From positions 930,001-994,000 of the forward strand of contig NZ_CP045372.1 of NCBI RefSeq assembly GCF_009363555.1: a DNA stretch of 64,000 bases. Direction: 5' to 3'. Positions within the stretch are counted from its first letter, which is position 1. Every line of letters starts with the position of its first letter. Positions 7,929 through 17,315 of this stretch are shown here, piece after piece. Position numbers and translations under genes: made by a program. Source of the DNA: Sulfitobacter sp. THAF37. GTDB lineage: Bacteria > Pseudomonadota > Alphaproteobacteria > Rhodobacterales > Rhodobacteraceae. The notes beneath the pieces were generated by a model. The model did no database searches. It had not been told where the DNA came from and saw nothing but the letters and a program-made list of their open reading frames with translations.

Positions 7929-9386
7929 TCAGAGAATCTTGAACGCCGGGTCCGAAAGCTCCGGACCCGCCTGCGCGGTAGGCAGCGGTTTACCATCCAC
8001 GGCGCGCTTGATCCCATGAATCCACTTTTTGGCACGCTCGTTCAACTGGAAACTTTTGGTCATGGAGCGTCCGCGCGTCACCAGGATACCGATGTCGGCG
8101 CCCTCGTAACGATAATCGCCGGGCTGTAGGATGCGCAGGAAGAACGCTTCGTTCTCGGATTCCACGGCGCGGCGGTGATAATCGAACCGGTCAAACACCA
8201 CCCTGCCGTCCTCCAGCATCTTGTAGATGCCGGTTTCGGGCGCCTCTGTGCAGATGTCCACGCTGTCCTCTGTGTGCTTGATCACCATCTGCGACCAACC
8301 GTCGATCATTTCCGGATCGGCCCAGCGGCTGTTCAACTCATCTACATCGAGGTCGAATTTCTTCTTGGAGAACTCAAGCAGGTGGAACAGGAACAAGGGC
8401 GCATCCGCGTGGGCGAAAGCCGCATGGTTGGTCATTGACGACGCGCCGGTGATGCGCGGGTTCAGTTCTCCCAGCCACAGATCTCCGGTTTTCTTGTCGA
8501 TCAGGAAATCGAGCTCGAAATACCCGCGATAGCCTTCCTTGCGCAGTTGTTCACCGAACTTGAAGGTCAGGTCGCGCGCTTTTTCCCGGACCTTGGGCGG
8601 GAAGGCAGTGGCGAGGATCTCGTTGCCGCACCAACCGCCCCGGTAAGGCGTCAGTTCCTTGAAACCGACCAGTTCAGTCATCAGCGGCCCGACAATTGTC
8701 CCTTCCTTGGTGGCGCAGGCTTCGATCGCGGAACCGCGGCAGTCGATCCGTTTCATGATCTTGATCTCGCCCTGCCCGACGATCTCACTTTCATGGCGGC
8801 GGAAATCGGCCTCGTTCTTGATAAAGAAGGTCGTATGCCCCGAATCCCCAAAGGCCGACTGCAACACCAGGTCGTGGCCCAGGTTTTCCTTGTCGCAGAT
8901 TTTCTTGAGATGATCGTAGTCCTTCACTTCGGACAAGGCGTTGGGCACCGACGGCACGCCCGCCTTGTTGCCGATGCGGACGGTTTCGATCTTGTTGTCC
9001 ATATTCTGGCGCAGCTTCGCCTTGGGGAACCAGACGGTCGCACCCAGTTCTTTCGACAGGCGCTCGGTCTCTTCGTCGAACATCAGGAAGACGAACTTGG
9101 GTTTGCCGCCGCGCCGCTTGATGAAGTCGATGACTTCCTTGTGCTGCAACAGATAGTTGTTGATGTCTTCGATGGACTGGAATTCCGCATGCGGCTGCTC
9201 GGATGGGCAGAAGACGTTTGGGTGCTTGCCGCCGTAGCAGTCGATATAGCAGATGTATTTGAAATTCTTCACCCACTCATCAAGGCCGAGCAGGTTGAAG
9301 TTGGTCGCAGAAATGAAATAGATCGGGTCCTCGTTCCGGTGAAAGAACCGGCGGATTTCAGAAATATTCTTGAGAACAGTAGCCAT
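7929..9386 (-). CDS. ATP-grasp carboxylate-amine ligase-like protein
   Basis: The 485-residue protein has an ATP-grasp core. DNKIET (130-135) matches the first ATP-binding strand and VLQSAFGDSGHTTF (174-187) the flexible nucleotide loop. YFELDFLID (289-297) and GELNPRITG (306-314) carry the metal-binding Glu and Asn. There is no biotin carboxyl carrier or carboxyltransferase part, so although such proteins are often labelled biotin carboxylase, amide or peptide ligation is more likely. It sits between a PLP decarboxylase (17 bases upstream) and a C45 amidase (27 bases downstream). An amine product of the decarboxylase may therefore be a substrate; that is inference. Confidence 0.75.
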   Translation of the reverse strand: MATVLKNISEIRRFFHRNEDPIYFISATNFNLLGLDEWVKNFKYICYIDCYGGKHPNVFCPSEQPHAEFQSIEDINNYLLQHKEVIDFIKRRGGKPKFVFLMFDEETERLSKELGATVWFPKAKLRQNMDNKIETVRIGNKAGVPSVPNALSEVKDYDHLKKICDKENLGHDLVLQSAFGDSGHTTFFIKNEADFRRHESEIVGQGEIKIMKRIDCRGSAIEACATKEGTIVGPLMTELVGFKELTPYRGGWCGNEILATAFPPKVREKARDLTFKFGEQLRKEGYRGYFELDFLIDKKTGDLWLGELNPRITGASSMTNHAAFAHADAPLFLFHLLEFSKKKFDLDVDELNSRWADPEMIDGWSQMVIKHTEDSVDICTEAPETGIYKMLEDGRVVFDRFDYHRRAVESENEAFFLRILQPGDYRYEGADIGILVTRGRSMTKSFQLNERAKKWIHGIKRAVDGKPLPTAQAGPELSDPAFKIL

Positions 9387-9403
9387 GATGTTGGTCCTTT
9401 TCC

Positions 9404-12142
9404 TTAGTCCGAAGTTGTAGCAAGCCGGTTGGCGCTGACACCATCCAATGCCTTTTGGGTAAACACGCGCAGTCCCAAGTCTGGCCGGTAGCCGTGGATT
9501 TCGCTGACATCCAACGCCCGCATGAAATCAAGAATTTCTTCCGAGATTACCTGTCCGGGTACGAGGATCGGAAAGCCCGGTGGATAGGGTATGATGAAAC
9601 TGGCCGAAACCAGCGTCTTGCCCTCTTTCATTGCCTCTTTGAGCGAGCCATCCAGTTCGAGATAATCACAGTTCTCATCGTCGTAACTGAGGTAATAAGC
9701 CGTCCGGATGTCCCCCTCGGGGGTATCCTGTGCCGCGCGGAATGCGTCGTGGAACCGGCTGAAATCCGGCAACGGCGGGAAATCCTCCATCAGGTTCTTC
9801 ACACGCTTGTCGAATGACAGACGTTCCATCCGGCTGGCGTCGTCCAGACGTTCGTCCAGGCTCTTGGCGATTTCGACCAGCACCTCGATCAGGTAGGCGA
9901 CAGAGGATCGCGTGGTGCCGATGTTGGTCATGAAAAGAACGGTATTGCGCGAGGTCTTGTTGATCTGGATGCCGTACTTGTCCATCAGGATCTCGGTCTT
10001 GAAGGTATCACCGTCCCAGCCGGTCCCGCCGACGGCCAGGGTGACTCGCGTCGGATCCAAGGCGAACTCATCCCTTTCCCAGCAGTCCCAGATGTCGGTC
10101 CAGCCTTGCTGAGTATCGAAATAGCTGGTGATCCCGCTTTCGCGATGTTGCTCGGGGATCATGTCGCCGGCCGTCAGGACCTTGAAATACTTCGAAAGAA
10201 GCGGATGTTCCGAGATCGCCCGCCGCATCGACATTGCCGCCTCGACCTGACGCTGGACAAATTCGAAGCCTTCCAGTTCGACCTGCCTGCGTCCCACGTC
10301 CAGCGACGCGATGATCTGGTAGTTCGGCGACGTCGAGGTATGCGTCATGTAAGCCTCGTGGAACGACTGCTCGACCTCGCCCTTGAAGTCCTGGTCGTTG
10401 ACATGGATCATCGACCCCTGCCGCAGTGACGTCAGCGTCTTGTGAGTCGACTGGGTGGCATAGGCCCGCACCCGCGCACCGGGTGGCGGGATCAGACGGG
10501 TCTTCAGCAATGTCTCCGCATCGGCGTCTTTCAACTTCGCCTGCTGCGCCTCGTAGCGTTGCGCGTGCTCTTCCGAGCGCAGCCTTTCCCGAAGGAAATT
10601 GGCCGAGTTCATCGCCGTCCGCTGCCGGTACGTCGGGCTGAAACGGGCAAAAGCGAACCACGCCTCGTCCCAGAGGAAGATCAGATCCGGCTTGATCGCC
10701 AGACATTCCTCCATCACCCGTTCGACGTTGTAGACCAGCCCGTCGAAGGTGCAGTTCGTCAGCAGAAGCATCCGCACCTTGTCCAGCTTTCCCACCGCCT
10801 TGAGGTCCAGAAGCTGTTTCTTGATGTCATGCAACGGCACCGCGCCGTACATCGAATATTCGTTGAGCGGGTAACTGTCGAGGTAGCAGACCTGCGCGCC
10901 CGCCAGTACCATGCCGTAATGGTGCGACTTGTGGCAGTCCCGATCGACCAGAACGATGTCACCAGGCTTGATCAGCGCCTGCACAACGATCTTGTTGCAG
11001 GTCGACGTACCATTGGTCGCAAAAAAGGTCTGTTTCGCGCCAAAGGCGCGGGCGGCAAGCTCCTGCGCCTCCTTGATCGGACCGTGCGGCTCCAGCAGGC
11101 TGTCCAGCCCGCCCGAGGTCGCCGATGTCTCTGCCAGAAAGATGTTGGGCCCGTAGAATGCGCCCATATCCTGTATCCAATGCGATCGCGAAATCGACTT
11201 GCCCCGGCTGATCGGCATGGCGTGAAACACGCCGGTCGGTTGTTTGGAATATTCCACCAGCGCGGTAAAGAACGGCGACTTGTTGCGCGACTGAACACCC
11301 CTGAGGATGTTCAGATGCAACTCCATGAAGTCTTCCTGATTGTAAAAGACCCTGCGGCAGATACCCAGGTCCAGCCCGGCGATGTCCTCTACCGACCGCT
11401 CTGTCACGAGGTAGGCATCCAGTTCCGGGCGCACCTTGGCGATCATCCGACACAGCTCGGGGCCGTAAACCTCGGGCACCAGGGCGCCGATCTCCTCGCG
11501 CCCGCCCGCGCGGGCCAGGTAGCGCGTCAGAATCTGAAGGTCCATCGACGACCGCAAGGACAGACCGGGGCGGACGACGATGGCCTGGATGTTGTGGTTG
11601 AACATGACCGCGATCAGCGCATCCTCGATGCTGGGCACCACGACCGCCTCATAGATGAACGGGTCCTCGCTGCGCCGCATGCGGGTCATGTTGGACTTGA
11701 GCCAGCGTTCCTGATGCTCGTTCACGTCATCGACGATCAGCACTTCGAAATAGGGCTTGGTCATGGCCCGCGCTTCGGGCGGCAGCATGGCCTCGTCGTC
11801 GTGTTCGTCCTGGTCGATGCTGTCCCGTTCCAGCGGGATGTGGCGTCGCCGGTAGGCCCCTGTGGTCAGCGCCCGTGTCACCCTGTGCACGGCAAACGCC
11901 ACATCCTCGAACTTTTCATTTTCGAGCTGTCTGCGCATGTGCTCGAACGCCGACATGCCGGGAAACGCCCAATAAGGTTCAACCATCGCCAGCGACGTGA
12001 ACAGCTCCTGCGCGGTCTTGACCAGTTTGTTTTTTTCCGCCGCCTTTGGCGCACGTGTGAGAGCGGTGGTCGCCCCCCGCAAGGCGCTCCAACGGTCAGA
12101 CCGCAATTGAATCGCCGAGGAATAGTCGTTCAAGGAATGCAT
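9404..12142 (-). CDS. Orn/Lys/Arg decarboxylase, large PLP fold-type I form with N-terminal extension
   Basis: The 912-residue protein is longer than the usual 710-760. A 127-residue extension precedes the receiver-like wing domain (PYFEVLIVDDV). The core shows ATNGTSTCNK, HKSHHYG, DEAWFAF with Asp492, and the PLP lysine Lys568 in STHKTLTSLRQGS. The family removes the carboxyl group of lysine, ornithine or arginine to give cadaverine, putrescine or agmatine; the substrate cannot be told by eye. Ribosome site GGAG precedes the ATG at 12142. Its neighbours are an amidase and an ATP-grasp ligase rather than an amino acid/amine antiporter, so it is probably biosynthetic or catabolic and not an acid-resistance system. 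Confidence 0.85.
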   Translation of the reverse strand: MHSLNDYSSAIQLRSDRWSALRGATTALTRAPKAAEKNKLVKTAQELFTSLAMVEPYWAFPGMSAFEHMRRQLENEKFEDVAFAVHRVTRALTTGAYRRRHIPLERDSIDQDEHDDEAMLPPEARAMTKPYFEVLIVDDVNEHQERWLKSNMTRMRRSEDPFIYEAVVVPSIEDALIAVMFNHNIQAIVVRPGLSLRSSMDLQILTRYLARAGGREEIGALVPEVYGPELCRMIAKVRPELDAYLVTERSVEDIAGLDLGICRRVFYNQEDFMELHLNILRGVQSRNKSPFFTALVEYSKQPTGVFHAMPISRGKSISRSHWIQDMGAFYGPNIFLAETSATSGGLDSLLEPHGPIKEAQELAARAFGAKQTFFATNGTSTCNKIVVQALIKPGDIVLVDRDCHKSHHYGMVLAGAQVCYLDSYPLNEYSMYGAVPLHDIKKQLLDLKAVGKLDKVRMLLLTNCTFDGLVYNVERVMEECLAIKPDLIFLWDEAWFAFARFSPTYRQRTAMNSANFLRERLRSEEHAQRYEAQQAKLKDADAETLLKTRLIPPPGARVRAYATQSTHKTLTSLRQGSMIHVNDQDFKGEVEQSFHEAYMTHTSTSPNYQIIASLDVGRRQVELEGFEFVQRQVEAAMSMRRAISEHPLLSKYFKVLTAGDMIPEQHRESGITSYFDTQQGWTDIWDCWERDEFALDPTRVTLAVGGTGWDGDTFKTEILMDKYGIQINKTSRNTVLFMTNIGTTRSSVAYLIEVLVEIAKSLDERLDDASRMERLSFDKRVKNLMEDFPPLPDFSRFHDAFRAAQDTPEGDIRTAYYLSYDDENCDYLELDGSLKEAMKEGKTLVSASFIIPYPPGFPILVPGQVISEEILDFMRALDVSEIHGYRPDLGLRVFTQKALDGVSANRLATTSD

Positions 12143-12215
12143 CGCGTTCTCCGTTGAAGCGGATCACCGACGCATTCCCCCTGGCGTGTGACCACCGGGG
12201 TGAAAGCAGGGCGGA

Positions 12216-13328
12216 TCAGCCGCTGGATGTTTCTTCGGTTCCCGTCAGCACACCGGGCTTGACGGGCGGGTTGGGCGTGCCCCCGGCAACTTCCGCAGGG
12301 GCATGGGCTTCTGTCGTTTCGGTTGCGGTTCCGGCGGTCGGATTCGGCATCGGTTCAGGCGCGAAACCGCCCGGCGTATGCGAAAAGGCAGACATGGAAT
12401 CCTGCCCTTTGAAGGACGGCGCATCCGGTACCAGCTGCGCAGGGACATCCACATGCAGCCCGGCACGGCTCCCTTGATGCGGGATTTCAAGCGGGCCAAG
12501 CGTATGCAGGTAAGCATCCGTACCGCTTACCCGGTCATAGACCGAAAAATCGGTCGAACGGTCGCGGAAGGATTTCAGAACCTGGCCAAGACCCTTCATT
12601 CCGGTTTCGCGCTGACGGCGCACCATGCTCAGATCGACCTCAATCGGGAACATGTCTTCCTGCCCTGCGGACTGGTGCAACACCATGGAGGTCGGATCGA
12701 CCACGCAGGACTTGCCAACGCCACCGGCGCCCAATCCGTTCACGTCGAAGATGTAGCATTGGAACTGCGCGGCGGTTGCCCGCGCGATGGCGAGTTCCGC
12801 ATCACGGTCCGTCGTCCCGGTGAGCACCGGGTGCAACAGCACCTCGACCCCCTGGCTGGTCAGCTGGCGCGTGGTTTCCGGAAACCAGATGTCATAGCAG
12901 ATCGACAGACCGAACCGGCCCACATCGGGCACGTCGAACACGCAGAACTCCGTCCCGGCGGCAATGCCGGTTTCATAGGGCCTGAACGGGAACATCTTGG
13001 CGTAGCGGCGGATCACCTCGCCTTCCGGGTTGATCACCACGGAGGTATTGTAGACGCGCCCGTCCTCAGGATCCTTCAGAAACATGGATCCAGGGATCAG
13101 CCAGACGCGGTGTTTTCTTGCCGCTTCCTGAAATTTGCCGATCGTCTCGTTCTCGGGCGGCAGCGCGAAACGGTCAAGCGGGCCAAAGGGCGCGAGTTCG
13201 GAGAACAGCACCATCTGGGTCCAGGGGAACCGCGCCATCAGGATATCGAGCCGCTGGATCATGCCATCGACGTTTGATTGTAGTGCGTTGACGTACATCT
13301 GAACGCCGGCAATCGCGAAAGGGGTCAT
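12216..13328 (-). CDS. Nitrilase-fold carbon-nitrogen hydrolase with low-complexity tail
   Basis: The first 285 residues form a nitrilase-superfamily domain with the Glu-Lys-Cys triad: Glu44 (FSELAPFG), Lys111 (YAKMFPF) and Cys144 (LSICYDIWFPE). Members include N-carbamoylputrescine amidase and omega-amidase. Given the decarboxylase gene 73 bases downstream, an agmatine or polyamine link is attractive but unproven. The last 70 or so residues are rich in Pro, Gly, Ala and Thr, look disordered and are unusual for the family. This is the first gene of the cluster if the TRAP genes upstream are a separate unit. Confidence 0.8.
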   Translation of the reverse strand: MTPFAIAGVQMYVNALQSNVDGMIQRLDILMARFPWTQMVLFSELAPFGPLDRFALPPENETIGKFQEAARKHRVWLIPGSMFLKDPEDGRVYNTSVVINPEGEVIRRYAKMFPFRPYETGIAAGTEFCVFDVPDVGRFGLSICYDIWFPETTRQLTSQGVEVLLHPVLTGTTDRDAELAIARATAAQFQCYIFDVNGLGAGGVGKSCVVDPTSMVLHQSAGQEDMFPIEVDLSMVRRQRETGMKGLGQVLKSFRDRSTDFSVYDRVSGTDAYLHTLGPLEIPHQGSRAGLHVDVPAQLVPDAPSFKGQDSMSAFSHTPGGFAPEPMPNPTAGTATETTEAHAPAEVAGGTPNPPVKPGVLTGTEETSSG

Positions 13329-13491
13329 AACTCTTCACTCCGTGAAAGGCGGTGTGAGGGCGACGAGATGCCCTTGGATACACCTGATCTCACGTTCCTT
13401 ACGCCCAAGCACGCGGAAGGGAAACAGGTGATCTGGCCCCCTTTCGCTACGTCCTTGCCGAACGGATATGACCTTTGATCCGCGATGACAG

Positions 13492-16242
13492 TCAGGCCGC
13501 CTGCCGCTTGGGTGCGGCGCGGCTGGCACGCCCCCTCTGAAGGAAGACGATCAGAGCAAGCAGCAGAAGAGCCGGAATGAACATCAGATACTTGGTCGGC
13601 TGCGGAACCGGCTTGAGCACGCGCAGAATCTCCTGATCCCAATCCAGGCCCGCATTCTGCGCGGGTGTGTCAAAGCCCACATCGTCGATGATCATCCTGT
13701 CCCCGTCTTCGCGGAACAGTAGACCGGCGTTTTCCAGCTTTTCCTCGCCGGTCGCGCCTTCGCCGATGGGCAGGATCGCCACAAACTCGATCGGGTCGCC
13801 CAGATCATTCACCCCGGCCACCCGGATACGCAGATCATCGCCAGCCGGTGTGTCGCCAGCCGCTTGCTGGATCTCGGTCGGCGCGACCTCGTCATAGGGC
13901 GGTGCCACCATGTCCATCCAGAAGCCCGGACGGAACAGGGTGAATGCCACGAGCAGAAGGGCGATGGTTTCGTAGAAGCGGTTCTTGGCCAGGAACCAGC
14001 CCTGCGTCGCCGCCGCGAACAGCAGCATCGCCACGGTCGCAACGACAAAGACGAATATGCCCTGCGCCCACCCGACATTGATCAGCAACAGCTCGGTATT
14101 GAAAATGAACAGGAACGGCAGCGCGGCTGTGCGCAGCGAATAAAAGAACGCCACCACACCGGTCTTGATGGGGTCGCCCCCTGAAACCGCCGCGGCGGCG
14201 AAAGAAGCAAGCCCCACGGGGGGCGTCACATCCGCCATGATCCCGAAATAGAACACGAAGAGGTGCACGGCGATCAGCGGAACGATCAGGCCGTTCTGCT
14301 GGCCCAGCGTCACGATCACGGGGGCCAGCAGCGCGGACACGACGATGTAGTTCGCCGTGGTCGGCAGCCCCATGCCAAGGATCAGCGACAGCACCGCCGT
14401 CAGAGCGAGGATGGCCAGGATATTGCCACCCGACAGCACTTCGACCACGTCCGCCAGAGCCGACCCTACGCCGGTCTGACTGACAGCGCCCACGATAATA
14501 CCGGCGGTTGCCGTGGCAATGCCGATACCGATCATGTTGCGGGCGCCCGTCACCAGGCCGTCGATCAGGTCAAGAAAGCCGTCCTTGATGTCGGTGGCCA
14601 GCTTGCTCTCACCACGGAAGATCGCCATCAGCGGCCGCTGCGTGAGCAAGATGAAGATCATGTAGGCCGATGCCCAAAAGGCCGACAGCCCCGGCGACAG
14701 CCGATCCACCATCAGGGCCCAGACCAGAACGACCACCGGAAGGATGAAGTGCAGACCGGAGCGCGCGGTCGGACCGGGCAGAGGCAGCGAAGTCACCTCG
14801 TCGTTGGGGTCGTCCATCTTCAGCGGTTCTTCCTTGCTCGCCACGTACAGCAGCGCGACGTAAACAATGGTGAGGAAGGCAAAGATGATGTAGCCCGCCG
14901 TTTCAGGGAAGGCGGGGCGGATCCAGCCCATGCCGTAGTAGACGACGAACGACAGAACGCAGATCGCGATGATGGCGAAGGCGATACCGACAAGGCGTTG
15001 CACGATGGGCTTGGGCGTATAGGCCCGCGGCAGACCCTGCATACCGGCCTTCAGCGCCTCAAGATGCACGATGTAGACCAGCGCGATGTACGAGATCACC
15101 GCAGGAAGAAAGGCGTGTTTGACCACGTCGAAGTAGGGGATGCCCACATATTCGACCATCAGGAAGGCCGCGGCACCCATCACCGGCGGCATGATCTGCC
15201 CGTTGACCGAAGAGGCGACTTCGACCGCGCCAGCCTTCTCGGAGCTGAACCCGACCTTCTTCATCAGAGGAATGGTGAATGTGCCGGTGGTCACGACGTT
15301 CGCGATGGACGAACCCGAGATCAGGCCCGTCATGGCAGAGGCAACGACCGCCGCCTTGGCCGGTCCGCCTTTCATATGGCCCATCAGGCTGAACGCCACC
15401 TGGATAAAGTAGTTGCCAGCGCCGGCCCGGTCCAGCAAGGAGCCGAACAGCACGAAAAGGAACACGAATGAGGTCGATACACCCAATGCGATGCCGAACA
15501 CACCTTCGGTGGTGATCCACTGGTGGTTGACGATCTCGGACAGGCTGTTGCCCTTGTGCGCGATGATTGAGGGCATATTCGGCCCAAGCACCGTATAAAG
15601 CAGAAAGACCGACGCCACGATCATCAGTGCGGGCCCCAGGGCGCGGCGTGTCGCTTCAAGCAGAATGAGGATGCCGATCACGGCCACCACGTAGTCTTGC
15701 ATGATGGGCGCGCCGACCCGGTTGGCGATATCACGGTAGAACAGGAACAGATACAGCGCGGCCAGTGCGCCGATGACGGCCAGCGCCCATTCCCAGATCG
15801 GCACACGATCCTTGGGAGAGCCAAGGATCACCGTGGCGGCGACCGCGATCGCCGGGATCGGAATCCACCACGTCGCGATACCGTCCTTTGCCGCGATCAT
15901 GAACAACACCGCCAGGGCAAGCGGTACGATGATGCCCAGCGCAATCTGAAAGGTCGTCCGTGCCGCCGGGAACGCCATGATCCCCAGAAAGACGGCAAAG
16001 CCCAGATGGATCGAGCGGGCAAGCGTATCGTTGAACAGGCCGAAGGGCGACGCGATATAGAGCTGAAACAGCGACCACGCGAGGGCGACCAGCATCAAAA
16101 GCATGCCGACCGGGCCACTGACAGACCTGCCGCCCGTGTCGGAGGACGCGACAAGTTCGTCCAATTCGGCCTGGCTCAACCCACCACGGCCATCGGCGGC
16201 GGCTTCAACCGCGGCGGCCTGCTGCTGATCTTTATTGGTCAT
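13492..16242 (-). CDS. Fused TRAP transporter permease (4TM plus 12TM), TAXI type
   Basis: This 916-residue membrane protein joins the small DctQ-like and large DctM-like TRAP subunits in one chain, as is usual for TAXI-type systems. Conserved features include SGSSIANVVTTGTFTIPLMK and PVMGAAAFLMVEY in the large-subunit part. A soluble segment after about residue 770 (MDMVAPPYDEV onward) and a terminal helix match the DUF3394-type tail. It imports an organic anion using a sodium or proton gradient together with the binding protein encoded upstream at 16356-17315. The substrate is unknown; many TAXI systems take C4-dicarboxylates or glutamate. Confidence 0.9.
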   Translation of the reverse strand: MTNKDQQQAAAVEAAADGRGGLSQAELDELVASSDTGGRSVSGPVGMLLMLVALAWSLFQLYIASPFGLFNDTLARSIHLGFAVFLGIMAFPAARTTFQIALGIIVPLALAVLFMIAAKDGIATWWIPIPAIAVAATVILGSPKDRVPIWEWALAVIGALAALYLFLFYRDIANRVGAPIMQDYVVAVIGILILLEATRRALGPALMIVASVFLLYTVLGPNMPSIIAHKGNSLSEIVNHQWITTEGVFGIALGVSTSFVFLFVLFGSLLDRAGAGNYFIQVAFSLMGHMKGGPAKAAVVASAMTGLISGSSIANVVTTGTFTIPLMKKVGFSSEKAGAVEVASSVNGQIMPPVMGAAAFLMVEYVGIPYFDVVKHAFLPAVISYIALVYIVHLEALKAGMQGLPRAYTPKPIVQRLVGIAFAIIAICVLSFVVYYGMGWIRPAFPETAGYIIFAFLTIVYVALLYVASKEEPLKMDDPNDEVTSLPLPGPTARSGLHFILPVVVLVWALMVDRLSPGLSAFWASAYMIFILLTQRPLMAIFRGESKLATDIKDGFLDLIDGLVTGARNMIGIGIATATAGIIVGAVSQTGVGSALADVVEVLSGGNILAILALTAVLSLILGMGLPTTANYIVVSALLAPVIVTLGQQNGLIVPLIAVHLFVFYFGIMADVTPPVGLASFAAAAVSGGDPIKTGVVAFFYSLRTAALPFLFIFNTELLLINVGWAQGIFVFVVATVAMLLFAAATQGWFLAKNRFYETIALLLVAFTLFRPGFWMDMVAPPYDEVAPTEIQQAAGDTPAGDDLRIRVAGVNDLGDPIEFVAILPIGEGATGEEKLENAGLLFREDGDRMIIDDVGFDTPAQNAGLDWDQEILRVLKPVPQPTKYLMFIPALLLLALIVFLQRGRASRAAPKRQAA

Positions 16243-16307
16243 TCTAAATCGTCCCTGTCTGAGCCCCGCATTTTCGCAGGTGCTTATTATGTGCCCCTTC
16301 GGGCGCT

Positions 16308-16333
16308 CCGGTGGCGATCACGACCGCCACCGG
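16308..16333 (-). other. Intercistronic hairpin between binding protein and permease genes
   Basis: CCGGTGGCG at 16308-16316 and CGCCACCGG at 16325-16333 form a perfect 9-bp stem with an 8-base loop. No T tract follows in the direction of transcription (leftward), so it is unlikely to be a strong terminator. Such hairpins often stabilise the upstream message and let the binding protein be made in excess of the permease. Confidence 0.55.
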
Positions 16334-16355
16334 AAAAAGCATGGAACAGGTTGGC

Positions 16356-17315
16356 TTATTCGATCCAGCCGCGCTCTTTGTAGTATTTCGCGGCACCGTC
16401 ATGCAGCGGCGCGGACAGACCGCCCGAGATCATCTCTTCCTCGGTCAGGTTCTCGAACGCGGGGTGCAGACGCTTGAACCGGTCGAAGTTGTCGAAGACC
16501 GCCTTGACCACTTGGTAGACGACATCGTCCTCCACGTCGGCGGAGGTCACGAAGGTTGCCTTCACACCAAAGGTGTTCACGTCATTGTCGGTACCCTTGT
16601 ACATGCCACCCGGCACAGTCGCAGCCGCGTAGTAGGGGTTTTCGTCGATCAGTTTGTCGATCTCGGGGCCTTCGACGGGCACCAGGCTCGCGTCGATGGT
16701 TGAAACCGCTTCCTGGATGGACCCGTTCGGATGGCCCACAGTGTAGATGATCGCGTCGACCTTGTTGTCGCCCAGTGCCGCGGCCTGTTCAGCCGGCTTC
16801 AGCTCGGACGCCAGTGCAAAGTCATCCAGCGTCCAGCCCTTGGCGTTCATCACGACTTCCATCGTGGCGCGCTGGCCGGAACCGGGGTTGCCGATGTTGA
16901 CCCGCTTGCCCTTCAGATCATCAAAGCTCTCGATGCCGCTGTCGTTGCGGGCAATCACGTTGAACGGCTCACCATGAACGGAAAACACCGCACGCAGCTT
17001 TTCGAACTGGTCGCCTTCGAACTGCGACGATCCGTTGTAGGCGTGGAACTGCCAGTCGGACTGGGCCACGCCCATGTCCATATCGCCCGCCTTGATCGCG
17101 TTGATGTTGGCGATGGACCCGCCGGTGGAGGGCGCGGTGCATTTCAGGTTGTGATCCGCGGTGCCGCGGTTTACCAGACGGCAGATCGACTGACCGACCA
17201 CAAAGTACACGCCGGTCTGACCACCGGTACCGATGGTGATGAATTTCTCCTGGGCTGTTGCAGCCGTCCCGGCCACGACAGCACCGGCGAGCGCAAGTGT
17301 CTTGAACATCTTCAT
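16356..17315 (-). CDS. TAXI-family TRAP transporter solute-binding protein
   Basis: The 319-residue protein has a signal peptide (cleavage near ATAQEKF, about residue 21). The TAXI motif ITIGTGGQTGVYFVVGQSIC follows directly. Further family features are STGGSIANINAIKAG and RVNIGNPGSGQRATMEVV. It works in the periplasm and hands substrate to the fused permease encoded downstream. The start at 17315 has ribosome site GGGAG 6 to 10 bases upstream. No substrate can be read from sequence. Confidence 0.92.
   Translation of the reverse strand: MKMFKTLALAGAVVAGTAATAQEKFITIGTGGQTGVYFVVGQSICRLVNRGTADHNLKCTAPSTGGSIANINAIKAGDMDMGVAQSDWQFHAYNGSSQFEGDQFEKLRAVFSVHGEPFNVIARNDSGIESFDDLKGKRVNIGNPGSGQRATMEVVMNAKGWTLDDFALASELKPAEQAAALGDNKVDAIIYTVGHPNGSIQEAVSTIDASLVPVEGPEIDKLIDENPYYAAATVPGGMYKGTDNDVNTFGVKATFVTSADVEDDVVYQVVKAVFDNFDRFKRLHPAFENLTEEEMISGGLSAPLHDGAAKYYKERGWIE

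Noticed and set aside
10442..12157. 571-codon open frame opposite the decarboxylase gene
   Set aside because: Lies fully antisense to a gene with clear PLP motifs; its His/Arg/Gln-rich translation is typical of the complement of GC-rich coding DNA.
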